Shown here in pieces: positions 1 to 9,977 of a DNA stretch of 64,000 bases (position 1 is the first letter of the stretch; every line of letters starts with the position of its first letter). Below the pieces are notes generated by a model. That model was given only the letters and a program-made list of their open reading frames with translations, was not told where the DNA came from and did no database searches. The stretch comes from Hermodice carunculata (lineage: Eukaryota; Annelida; Polychaeta; Eunicida; Amphinomidae). Made by a program: the position numbers and the translations under genes. Location: the NCBI GenBank assembly GCA_964020975.1, contig OZ026623.1:92016442-92080441 (forward strand), given 5' to 3'.

Positions 1-45
1 TACTTCAGAAAACCTTTTTTGACAATGAGGTGGGACACACTTTAG
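1..45 (+). other. candidate 3' part of a host exon (tentative)
   Basis: The first 45 bases stay open in frame 3 (reading LQKTFFDNEVGHTL) and end at AG followed by GTAAGG, which resembles a splice donor. The other two frames contain stops. The product is not recognised, and the exon would begin before the window. A short open stretch beside a GTAAG is easily found by chance, so this is only a pointer. Confidence 0.2.
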
Positions 46-608
46 GTAAGGGTACAGATTTTATACTTATTTAGTGTTAAATGCTGTCATCATTAATACA
101 TTATGGCAATGATGATATACATAGCCAAAGCCTTTTTTGCTTAGGTAAACCAATTTATCATTTGATTGGGCAACATTTCAGCATCAATCAAACACTCATA
201 ACTCTGAGCCATAAACATTAAACTATTCCATGTTATTCAATCACTCTGTTTATAGATAAATTTCACTTTCTTTCTCTTTGTACAATAATATGTCCATTCC
301 ATTCCCTTAGAGAATCAAAGACATACATGTTGATTCATTTTTATAATTCTAATGCGTAATGGTTATTGTCAAGATCATACATAGCTGTAACCAATAGTTC
401 ATTTTCAGTTATCTAAAATATTAGAACCAATGGGAGCTTAGGCATAAATATATTTTTAAAGTTTTCAGGGATATTGTCAGCATTATAATCTTCCTGGTCT
501 GACATGCAGGTACATGGTCTTCACCTAAAGTACCATTTCCCAGTAATCAACCCTGGCCGAGGGGTTTGCCGTACTTTGACCCCCTTCTATTCGAGTCATT
601 TCTGTTTT
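46..608. other. no recognisable feature
   Basis: AT-rich single-copy-looking sequence. I see no open frame of note, no tandem repeat and no inverted repeat. Confidence 0.5.
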
Positions 609-960
609 TAGGTCAGCTGACTAGTCAATCAGCAAAGGTTATACTATGGGTCTCCATGAGTATTGTCGTCCAGCGTTTGGTGTCTCTCATCAGCAGTTAA
701 CAGTTTCAACTTCTTCTCAGAAACTGTTGGCCAGATTCACTTCAGACTTGGTGGGGATCGATGTATGCTGTGTGTGTCCCTACCAGTTTGTTCAAGTAGT
801 AGGCTAAATGCTCCAGTGATTTTTGGATTTTTATAAATTTATTTTGTTCACTTCTTGGGAAAATGTTTCCCCGAAGCCACCATGCCAATTGCTTTGAGAT
901 TGCATAGAGACACTTCTGGGGACTCCAAGACCTAAATTTGTTCAAGGGTTCTTACTGCAG
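609..960 (+). repeat. diverged family A repeat, partial
   Basis: It starts with a decayed form of the family A hairpin (GTCAGCTGACTAGTCAATCA). It then carries the family A body: an 'acttcttctc' phrase, 'cagattcacttc', a 'ttggtggggat' phrase and a 'gtttgttcaa' phrase in the same order as at 1041-1135. It is more diverged than the next copy and has no 3' hairpin. Confidence 0.6.
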
Positions 961-963
961 TTT

Positions 964-3103
964 TTAGCTCAGCTGACTTGTCAGTCAGCTGAGCTTATCT
1001 TATGGTCCTCGTCCGTCGTCCGTCGTCCGTCAACAATTTACATTTTCGACTTCTTCTCCGAAACCGTCAGCCAGATCCACTTCAAACTTGGTGGGGATGT
1101 GCCTTGGGTGGGTCTCTACCAAGTTTGTTCAAATGGTCACGGTCCATTGATTTTTGGATTTTTTATGAATTTTTTTGTTCTTTTTTGGGCAAATCTTAAA
1201 AAATCTTCTTCTCTGAAACCGCTCACCCAATTACTTTGATATCACACAGAAACACTCCCTGGGACACCTAGTTCTTAATTTGTTCACCAGGTGGCGCTGC
1301 AATTTTTTTATATTTTTTTTATGAATTTTTGTGTGTTATAGCTATTTTCGACTTCTTCTCCAGAACCGTCACTCAGATTAAGCTGAAACATGGTGGATAT
1401 GTACCTTGTAGAAGGGTCAAACAAAGTTGTTCACTATGTGAGAATGCTGCAGATTCCTGATTTTTAACGATTTTTTCCATTCGGGTACTTATCGGTTAAT
1501 GCAGCTTTCCTATTGATTACTATGGAAGTCAATGAGCATTCTAATGCTAATTCACATTTTCAACTTCTTCTCCAAAACCGTCATCCAGATTAACTTCAAA
1601 CTTAATGGGGATGTACCTTGGGTGGGTGTCTACCAGGTTTGTTCAAATGGTCATGCTCCAGTGATTTTTGGATTTTTAATGAATTTTTTTGTTCTTTTTT
1701 TGGACAAATCTTAAAAAATCTTTTTCTCCAAAACCGCTTGCTCAATCACTGTGATATCACACGAGAAGACACCTAGGGACTCTGTGTTCTTAATTTATTG
1801 ACCAGGTGGCGCTGCAATTTTTTACTAATTTTTTATGAATTTTTGTGTGTTATAGCTATTTTCGACTTCTTCTCCAGAACCGTTACTCAGATTAAGTTCA
1901 AACGTGGTGGATATGTTCCTCGTAGAAGGGTCAAACAAAGTTGTTCACTATGTGGGAATGCTGCAGATTCCTGATTTTTAACAATTTTTTCCATTCGGGT
2001 ACTTATCGGTTAATGCAGCTTTCCTATTGATTACTATGGAAGTCAATGAGTATTCTAATGCTAATTCACATTTTTGACTTCTTCTTCAAAACCGTCATGC
2101 AGATTAACTTCAAACTTGGTGGGGATGTACCTTGGGTGGGTGTCTACCATGCTTCTTCCAATGGTCATGTTCCAATGAATTTTGTTTTTTTTATGATTTT
2201 TTTTTCAAAAATCTTTACAAAAGTTTTAACATGGGAATTTCTTGTAATGGTTATAACTTAAATATTTTTGGCCAGATTTACTTCAAACTTGGTGGGGATG
2301 TGCCTTGGGTGGATCTCTACGAAGTTTGTTCAAATTGTCATGCTCTATTGATTTTTGGAATTTTTATGATTTTTTTTCGTTTTTTGGGGGCAAACCTTAA
2401 AAGCTCTTCACCTGTGAAACTGCTCACCCAGTTGTTTTGATATCGTTCATAAACACTCCGAGGGACACATAGTTCCCAATTTGTTCACCAGGTGGCACTG
2501 CAATTTTTTCTAATTTTTTTTTATGAATTTTTTATATGGTTTTGTTATTTTTAACTTGTTCTCAGAACTGTCACTCAGATTAAAGTGAAATGTGATGGAT
2601 ATGTTCTTGTGGAAGGGTCAAACAAAGTTGTTTACAGGTGGCACTGCTTTAGATTCCTGATTTTTAAGTATTTTCAACTCGGGTACTTATCGATCAATGC
2701 AGCTTTCCTATTGATTACTATGGAAGTCAATGGGTATTCTAGTGCTAATTCACAGGACAAGTGACACAAAATTGACTGTTTACTTGATAACTTGAGATCT
2801 GTTTTGAGTTAGTACTGTGATGTTGCACATGTTAATGTTTTTGTATGAAGGTCATGCTCAGACAGTACATGAATGACTTTGACCTCATTTCTGGGGTCAC
2901 AGTGCAACATACATGAATTTTACTCTTCATTATAACTTGAGAACTACTTGAACCTTGATGTTGCACATGTTAGTGTTCTTTTATAATGGTCAGACTTACT
3001 CAGAACATGGGTGACCTTGATCCTTTCCCAAGTTCATAGGTCTGCAAGTGTGATGAATGTTAAGATCAGCTGAGCATGGGCTGTTCACACAGCCCTCTTG
3101 TTT
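964..3103 (+). repeat. family A composite repeat, near full length
   Basis: The 5' end is a perfect hairpin: 13-bp arms at 966-978 and 983-995 (AGCTCAGCTGACT and its complement) around the loop TGTC. A GTCCGTC run follows at about 1008-1030. The body is tandem modules: the phrase starting CATTTTCGAC at 1041 recurs at 1555 and 2069, a spacing of 514 bp each time. A further partial module (about 2210-2400) sits inside the third. The 3' end is a second hairpin, GGGCTGT-TCAC-ACAGCCC at 3078-3095, preceded by TCAGCTGAGC and followed by TCTTGTTT. The reading frames inside are short and look incidental. Terminal hairpins and internal tandem modules suggest a non-autonomous mobile element, possibly Helentron-like (inference). 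Confidence 0.65.
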
Positions 3104-3760
3104 ACCCCTTGGCCCATATAAGCCCAGGGGGCATTGCTATCACCAGCGTCTGTGTGTGAATCTGTGTGTCCTTTCTTCTTGCGCACAAATTCAGAAGAAC
3201 AATAAGCTGGGATCATGAAACTTTTTTAGTTGATCACCCTTTTTGAAGTGTACATCTAGTTCAAAGGACAATGTCGTTGACCAAATTTTAAGGTCCCCTA
3301 GGTCAATTCTCTGTGAATTTCTTCCATGCAATATCTGGAAAACCAGAATTGCTAAGATCGTGAAACATTTACAGATACCGTATTCTCCCTTTTTAGCGCC
3401 CTGGGTATTTTGGAATTTTAATTGAGGTGTACTGCAATTGTAGATGTAAATTTGGAACATTTTAGCTTTATTAACAGGTAAATTGCCATAGAATATATAA
3501 AATTTTCTAATTTAAACCTTTTTGTCAGAAAAATGGAGAGGGGGCACTCAAAAGGGTGGGGGCACTTAAAAGGGAGAATACGGTAATCACCCTTGTAAAG
3601 GTCTTCAAGTTTCAAGGACAGTGACCTTGACCCAATTGTAAGGTCACCAGAGCCAATTTTTTTTCTCTTTAATAGATATCTTGTACATGAGATCTTAAGG
3701 ACTGGATGACCTTGACTAAATTTTAGGGTCACCCGGGTCAATTTGCTCTGAAATTCTTGC
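3104..3760 (+). repeat. family B-like repeat, split by a MITE
   Basis: Two related units are visible. The first includes a 'gatcatgaaac' phrase near 3213 and 'tgatcaccctttttgaag' near 3233. The second has 'gatcgtgaaac' near 3356, and its 'tcacccttgtaaaggtc' continuation is displaced to 3587 by the MITE at 3376-3585. Both carry the family phrase in which a GACCTTGACC-type motif is followed by AAGGTCAC. Related copies occur near 43.1 kb and 61.8-62.7 kb. No coding content is recognised. Confidence 0.5.
3376..3585. mobile_element. TA-flanked MITE with ACCGTATTCTCCC ends
   Basis: The left end TACCGTATTCTCCCTTTT and the right end AAAAGGGAGAATACGGTA are inverted copies of each other over 18 bp, and the similarity runs on into GC-rich GCGCCC / GGGGGCAC. 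TA at both edges fits a Tc1/mariner-type target duplication. The 210-bp element interrupts a repeat whose two halves can be matched to the neighbouring uninterrupted unit. It contains no ORF and would depend on a transposase elsewhere. Confidence 0.7.
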
Positions 3761-4028
3761 GCACGATGTCAGGAGTGGGCAGCTGAGGGGTTTCAAGGCA
3801 TTAGCCTTTATGTTTTTTCCAAATGTTTTATGAGTGTTGTTTGTGCGTTTTGTCATTTCTTGAACTTTTCTCCAGAATGCCTTAGCAATATTGTTCAAAA
3901 CTAATCTCAGTTATTTATTCTTGAACTAGAAATACTCATAGTTTGTGAACTTGGGTGAGATATTGATGGTGCAGAGTGAGAGATTTGACCATGTGGCTCA
4001 TGTTACAGCCTATATGCTTTCCATGGCA
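3761..4028. other. no recognisable feature
   Basis: AT-rich sequence with short incidental frames only. Confidence 0.45.
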
Positions 4029-4582
4029 GCAGATGTCATATTTGTGGTGGTGCACAGGGACCCGTGTCAGCAATGGACAGTGGCAGACAGTGGCACTCAG
4101 TAGTACACAGTAGCGCCCTCTTAATTGCGTTTCTACCACTGGCTATATTGGCGACTGCTGCTGTGTGTTGCACTTCGTGGATTTACAGTTTAATGATCTA
4201 CCTTGCCACCTGCTACAAAATGCATATCATGCATGTAATGAAGTTTAATTGTATCCATATTATGCGGGAAACTTGCGAGGTAGGATTTGCACAGTAAACA
4301 TGACAGGGGTTTTTTTTATATCTTTCCCATTGGAAGATTCCACCTGATTTCTTGTTTTACATGCAATACTGGACATTAATCAACAAACTGTGGCACAGAG
4401 CGGCTAAATCAGTGGCAGAAATGCAATTAAGAGGGCCTGCTGCTGGGTGTCGCTGTCTGACACCAACCCACACAGTCCCTGCTTGTCCTGGACGGCAATG
4501 CTGCTTGGCAGTGCCAAATGTTACTGTCTGCCGCTGTCTGCTGCCAAATGCCAGTGTCTGCTACCGAAAAAGTGACATCTGC
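4029..4582. mobile_element. foldback/MITE-like element with long degenerate inverted arms
   Basis: The outer ends are inverted copies: GCAGATGTCA at 4029-4038 and TGACATCTGC at 4573-4582. Inside, the stretch around CCCTCTTAATTGC at 4111-4141 is mirrored by GCAATTAAGAGGG at 4411-4442 with few mismatches. The outer arms are rich in GACAGTGGCAG-type words and their complements, which explains the Cys-rich frames on both strands. The middle (about 4145-4405) is AT-rich and unmatched. No target duplication is clear, so the family cannot be named. Confidence 0.5.
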
Positions 4583-4739
4583 CGCCGAAAGTGTGTATAC
4601 TGGTGATGGTAAGTATACAGATTCTGATGGACATAGTAAATATACAGATTCTGATTGGCCTGGTAGGTACATTGTATACATATTCTGATTGACATTGTGG
4701 TGACCCAGTGTTGCTCTGGTCAAGTGGACCATTAAAAAA

Positions 4740-4960
4740 ATTCTTGAGGAGTCTAACTGAAGTAAATTAAGTGTGGAATCATCTGGGTGTTTCCATCAAA
4801 GGGAAGTGTTTTGTGACCATAGAATAGCCAGGGTTCGAACCAGCAACCTTCAGCACCAGTATTAACCTAGCCAAAAACGGGGAATGCACACACAACCTGT
4901 ACCAAATCCCCATTTCTAAAAAGAATGGTTCAGTGGGGGCTGGTATGGGTGAATTCCACA
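4740..4960 (-). mobile_element. tRNA-derived SINE-like copy 1
   Basis: Read on the minus strand, it contains GAAGGTTGCTGGTTCGAACC, which matches an internal RNA polymerase III B box and the 3' part of a tRNA-like head. A weaker A-box-like TGGCTAGG lies upstream. Phrases in the flanking body ('tttggtacaggttgtgtgtg' and 'gcattcccc') recur in the copy near 39.6 kb. No flanking duplication was identified. Confidence 0.5.
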
Positions 4961-5002
4961 ATCGACATTATATTTTTTTACAGTACAAATGTTGTACTGT
5001 GT

Positions 5003-5068
5003 CTGAGTTGTATCAGATTCAGATTCAAGCTCTTTATTCGACAAGAAATACAGATCATATAAATACAA
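5003..5068 (-). mobile_element. LINE 3' tail fragment
   Basis: The minus strand reads AATAAAGAGCTTGAATCTGA followed by a second GAATCTGA unit: a polyadenylation-like signal followed by short tandem hexamers. This resembles the 3' ends of CR1/L2-type LINEs, which end in short repeats rather than poly(A). A similar (GAATCT) tail occurs at 53264-53295. No coding part remains next to it. Confidence 0.4.
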
Positions 5069-5155
5069 AAATATCGGTAGCCATTTCAGATATACAGAGG
5101 AAAAAAACTATGTCTGAAATATTTACAGATTTCTTGTATTTATATGATCTGTATT
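5047..5155. repeat. inverted repeat, 22-bp perfect arms
   Basis: AATACAGATCATATAAATAC plus AA at 5047-5068 is exactly complementary to 5134-5155, with a 65-bp spacer. One arm belongs to the LINE tail, so this is probably two LINE tail fragments lying head to head. Confidence 0.6.
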
Positions 5156-5194
5156 CAGATCGGGGACTGTACATATGCAAGTCCACCAGCATCA

Positions 5195-5300
5195 AAGGAG
5201 CACTGAAAATATATATGTTTTGTGATCACGGAACGACCAGGTCTCGAGCCAGCAACCTCTGGCACATATAAATGGCCAGGCACAGACAGAGAGGAAACAG
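5195..5300 (-). mobile_element. SINE-like copy 2, diverged
   Basis: Minus strand GAGGTTGCTGGCTCGAGACC aligns with the B-box region of copy 1, and the flanking 'tttgtgatcacggaacgacc' aligns with 'tttgtgaccatagaatagcc' of copy 1. It is more diverged than copy 1. Confidence 0.45.
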
Positions 5301-5792
5301 AGTTTGCATGTCTGCCTGCATGACCAACCCAGAAAGTGTGCGTCTGTCCATGCAACTGAACCTAAAACTCAAGAGGGAACATTCATGCAATAGACAGTGG
5401 ATCCACAGTGGTTGTTATTGTTGTTTATAATTCCGTGTTGAAGTTAAGATCAAGGCCCTGACTGTGTGATTCTTCATGGAGGTCATTCATAGATTCCATG
5501 AACATCTGGAACGTTCTATACACCAACTCTTTAGCAATAAGCAAAAACAAAAAAAAAAGGAAGAGTAAGTGAATGTAGAGTGTGCATCAGCAAATAAAGA
5601 ATGTGATGTGGTCATCCCATGGCATATATTTGGTATAATATGCCAATGTATAAAATGACCCAGCAAACAGAGAACAAGTCGCCAAAGGTCTCTCTCAGGA
5701 CCTTTATGCTTTGACAAATATGTGTGCACTTTAAACTGGCCATCATCATTTTAGGTGGTCTCAGTCCATGTAGCAGACTCAAAAAAAAAAAA

Positions 5793-5832
<40 letters not shown>

Positions 5833-6406
5833 CAGTGCCAGATTAAATTTACCTGTCTTCCGTCTTAAAGAAAAGGAAAATATGCCCAGTCAGTTGGGAG
5901 CTATCCATTCAAACGAAAAAACAGGAATTGTGACATCTTTGAACCAAAATCAATAACAGAAACATTCTGGTTTGATTAAATTACGTATAAGCCCTGGTGT
6001 CAGAGTATCTGTTGTATTTGCTGTTATTGTGGAACATTGTGGGGATAAAAGTTGGTTGTAAATTGATGTTGCTTGCAGTTGGTGTGAGAAAAATGTGTTT
6101 GTTAATCTGTAGCTGGCCAGCAGGCTGCCCCAAGGCCTGCTTGTCGGGCATGTACACTGTGCAGTTGCTGCAAATCTATATAAACAACTCGTCTATAAAA
6201 TGTACTCCCCTTCTGACTGACCCTGTCTCCTTTATCAGGGAAAGAAAGCATAATGGAAGAGAGTCATTTCAGCTGGGGGCATAACTTATAATACTTGCCG
6301 ATGTCAGAGAATATTTCTTCCTACTGAATCTCCTGAATTGGAAGAAAATAACTTGGAACCTCTGCACTAGTGTGCCTGCTGATGTACGTGGAAAACACTT
6401 GAACCA
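5301..6406. other. non-coding; one poly(A)/(CA)n microsatellite
   Basis: The only clear feature is an A-run followed by (CA)n at about 5780-5828. The rest shows no repeat structure and no credible reading frame. Confidence 0.5.
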
Positions 6407-6600
6407 ATGTCGGGTGTAAGACATGCCGGTGTTAAGGAATATTTGTTCCCCCAAATATTAGGGGAATATTGGTTCCCCCAGGAACAAATATATGGCAAAT
6501 ACTGGGTCCCCCGGTGGAATGAATATTTGTTCCTACCCACGAACATATGTTTCCCCCGTGTGGGGAACCAATCTTCGGCAAATATTTGTTACAACCCATT
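6407..6600. repeat. palindromic repeat with GAATATTTGTTCCCCC words
   Basis: 'GAATATTTGTTCCCCC', 'GGGGAATATTGGTTCCCCC' and the inverted 'AGGAACAAATAT' alternate in direct and inverted orientation through the interval, giving several overlapping near-palindromes. The word is close to the GAATATTTGGGCCCC word of the element at 16753-17515, so the two may be related. Confidence 0.4.
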
Positions 6601-7157
6601 AATTTCATTTGTTCATTTGGTATGGTCTTTGCAACTTTATTGTGTCTCAGGCAAGTTTCACAAATGATTTATACAAAATGTCAACTTTTTTTGAATGACA
6701 GTTCGGGACTTTTATTCAATATTTGGGAGATTGGGAGACTTTAAAGAAATGAGTTAAATTTCAGGAGATCTCTTGAAAATTTGGGAGTTTTGTAACATCT
6801 GAGAGTACCGAGGTGGTGCTGCTGTGATAAGGCTGCCCTCATAATATTACCAGCAAGGTAACTACATTACATGTACATTACATTTACATTTCTTCTGTGC
6901 TTGCACCTGTATTACCGTGAAAATAGCCCCACCACAGTACAGACCAGGTAGTCTGGTGTGCCATACAACCTGCAACTACCCCTGTTATTTCTGATTGGCT
7001 ATTAAGAATCCATACTACCTAGTGTTAGAACTTGTTCCAGGACTACCTTGCAATGCAATGCAGGTAGGCCTATGTACATGTAACTGTCGTCAACAGTATT
7101 TACCAGCATTGTGTTAAGTGAAGTTTAATTAAAGATATACTAAACAGTAATTAGCCC

Positions 7158-7188
<31 letters not shown>

Positions 7189-7661
7189 TGCCATGCCTAT
7201 ATGCTTTGGAATGGCATCATCAAAATAAGAACACAGATGTTAAAAGCTGGTGCACTGTCTCCCAATAGGCCTAGACTAGCCTCAAGCTTTATTGCTATGC
7301 ACATGGCGGGCAGGCTGCCTATGATAGGCCTATAGGCAGCAAGCACCATCCTAGCTGCTTTCATCCATAGAATTGGCAAATATTAAACATATGTGCTCCT
7401 TGGTGTCACCTGGTAAATGTACATCCTACTCACTGGGTCCAAGGATTTGCCTTGCTACATCTTTTGAATACATAATGTATCGGGAAAGCTCTACCCTGAC
7501 TGGCTGAAGTGACTTCCTCGTCATTCTCATTGTCATTGTTTACATTTTAAACTGCAGCCAGTGGATCATTTAGTTTTAGGAGTTCCTGGATGTGCATAAA
7601 TCATGCACACGTACAATGTACATGTAGCGCTCAGTGTCTGGCAGCACATTGAAAGAACATT
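6601..7661. other. non-coding; short (TA)n tract
   Basis: A (TA)n microsatellite lies at about 7158-7183. TACATGTA-type words occur near 6868 and 7075. Nothing else is recognised. Confidence 0.5.
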
Positions 7662-8386
7662 TTAAAAGTAAATAAGAGCAGCTTTCAGTCTTAAAAGTAA
7701 ATAAGAGCAGCTTTCAGTCTTAAAAGTAAATAAGAGCAGCTTTCAGTCTTAAAAGTAAATAAGAGCAGCTTTCAGTCTTAAAAGTATGTAAGAGCAGCTT
7801 TCAGTCTTAAAAGTAAGTAAGAGCAGCTTTCAGTCTAAAAAGTATATAAGAGCAGCTTTCAGTCTTAAAAGTAAATAAGAGCAGCTTTCAGTCTTAAAAG
7901 TCAATAAGAGCAGCTTTGAGTCTTAAAACTAAATAAGAGCAGCTTTCAGTCTTAAAAGTAAATAAGAGCAGCTTTGAGTCTTAAAACTAAATAAGAGCAG
8001 CTTTCAGTCTTAAAAGTAAGTAAGAGCAGCTTTCAGTCTAAAAAGTATATAAGAGCAGCTTTCAGTCTTAAAAGTAAATAAGAGCAGCTTTCAGTCTTAA
8101 AAGTCAATAAGAGCAGCTTTGAGTCTTAAAACTAAATAAGAGCAGCTTTCAGTCTTAAAAGTCAATAAGAACAGCTTTGAGTCTTAAAACTAAATAAGAG
8201 CAGCTTTCAGTCTTAAAAGTAAGTAAGAGCAGCTTTCAGTCTAAAAAGTATATAAGAGCAGCTTTCAGTCTTAAAAGTAAATAAGAGCAGCTTTCAGTCT
8301 TAAAAGTAAATAAGAGCAGCTTTCAGTCTTAAAAGTAAGTAAGAGCAGCTTTCAGTCTTGAAAGTAAATATGAGCAGCTTTCAGTC
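7662..8386 (+). repeat. 29-bp minisatellite, 25 units, 7-unit higher-order period
   Basis: 25 units fit 725 bp exactly. The unit core is TAAGAGCAGCTTTCAGTC preceded by an A-rich variable part (AAGTAAA, AAGTATG, AAGTATA, AAGTCAA, AACTAAA). The order of variants repeats every seven units: 7807-8009, 8010-8212 and the start of a third block from 8213 share the variant order, giving a 203-bp higher-order period. The first four units are identical. There are no unique spacers. Confidence 0.9.
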
Positions 8387-8654
8387 TGTTGTTTAAATAA
8401 GAAAGTATGAGTGTGTTGTTTCTTTCAAGCACAGAATAAAAAGAAAGCTACCTATGCTGGCCATCTGACCTGTCACGATACCTCCATTGTGATGCCATGA
8501 CCATCATGCATTGATGGTGAGGTTATACAGTACTACTGCGGTAGTCTGACGGGTCCATTGGCCAGCTGGAGTGGTGTTATTATTGTACATCAATGTAGGT
8601 TTTCATTGAGACATGCTAAAGAATAATTAACTGGTACATGTATACTTGATGTGC
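8387..8654. other. no recognisable feature
   Basis: Single-copy-looking non-coding sequence. Confidence 0.4.
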
Positions 8655-8885
8655 TTAGCCCTTTCCCTCTTACAACTGGCAAAAACTGGCTGGTGGTCAA
8701 ATGTCGTCTGCTTCAGTGTTTTTAACTAGTTACAATAGTGCACGAAGAACAACAGTTGTCTGAGAGTGGCAGATGCGACCTATCAAGATAACATGCCCCA
8801 GGTCAACAGCTTTCCTTGGCATGGGTTGGGTACTGTAGTGTCCAACCCATGCCAAGGAAAGCTGTTGTACATCACTGTCCATGAG
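8655..8885. mobile_element. hairpin MITE of the TTAA family, one end decayed
   Basis: The left end TTAGCCCTTTCCCTCTTACA resembles the TTAACCCTTTC-type end of the family. The interior has a perfect 26-bp inverted repeat at 8804-8829 and 8842-8867 (arm starts CAACAGCTTTCCTTGGCATG) around a 12-nt loop. Related copies are at 15040, 43519, 45691, 56792 and 57751. The right end and its TTAA are not clear here. TTAA plus a CCYT terminus is typical of piggyBac-type elements (family knowledge). Confidence 0.6.
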
Positions 8886-9977
8886 ACTCCAGCTGAAATT
8901 GGTATTCTTTTATAAAGGAGGAAAAATTAATGCATAGATATCAATTTGCGGCTCTCGTGTCACCAGGTAATTAATCTTCTGGTAAAGGAGATAGCCATTA
9001 CAGCACTTAGCAGCATATAGCTGTGATAGTGTGGTGTCAGGGACGGTGCTGGTGTACAAATGAGTACATGCTATATTCATACGTGGGGGGTGTACATGTA
9101 TGAGGATTGTAAGGAGGGCAGTTAAGTTGTGCTGGGTGGGATGGGAGTTAATTGGTTGCCTTCACTACTGATAAGATGCCCTGTCCCCCCCCCCCCCCCC
9201 CGGGGGGGGGGGGGCGGATGCCAGGACACCACTTGATAGTCAGATATATGGCAATGACTTTAGTTAATTATGATCAGGATTTGTAATAAAAAGCAGTATC
9301 CTAAGTGGGATGTGGCATGCCTATGTGAACACATATCAAAGTGACACAAATCCTGCAGGAATCCCATCTGAAGCTCAAATCACACATCATAAAGCCTATT
9401 TAACACCACCATATAGAAGGCAGACTGATATATTGTATTCCATTTGCACTTAATGCAAACTTGCCAGGAATTCCCAGTGCTGCATTTATTAGATTGGTGA
9501 AGGCGGGAGTGTCCCTTTGCACATATATGCATATCTCTGCAGGGCACAATTGTCCTCATACACAGCTGTATATATATAGTTTGTATGCTACAATCACTTT
9601 AAATGCCTTTGTTGGGGTGAGCTGTCCAAGTACATGTATGTCTCAGAATACAATATAAACTTGCATGGTGTTCATGGCGGCCCTACATTGTAATTGTTGA
9701 TTTGCAACAGACAGACTTGCTGAAGGCCATATGGCATTAAAGCTTCAGGAAGAATTGAATTTGTTTCCGTGGAGCTCCTGGTTACTTTGTGACAAGTTTA
9801 ATTGATTGTCTATTTAAGTGTCCGTAAGAAAGGCACATAAACCACTGTCTTGATGATTTTGTGGGGAAACTGTGCTGCTGTCGTAATTCAGGAGCAGTGT
9901 TCCTAAAGCAGTCTCATATGCACACCTTCTTTGGACTGTTCCTTCAAAACTGCAGCAGCTAGCCATTTAAGGTTTGT
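8886..9977. other. non-coding; C17-G13 homopolymer junction
   Basis: A run of 17 C at 9185-9201 is followed directly by 13 G at 9202-9214, an unusual self-complementary homopolymer pair. The rest shows no coding signal or repeat. Confidence 0.6.

Noticed and set aside
4352-4732. Cys-rich small proteins on both strands near 4.4-4.7 kb
   Set aside because: The Cys residues come from TGTCTGC-type words in the inverted arms of a foldback element.
4820-4860. A functional tRNA gene around GGTTCGAACC
   Set aside because: There is no cloverleaf with acceptor and anticodon stems; the sequence recurs with a non-tRNA body and fits a SINE head better.
7662-8386. CRISPR-like array of 29-bp repeats
   Set aside because: No spacers; variants lie inside the unit and follow a higher-order satellite pattern.
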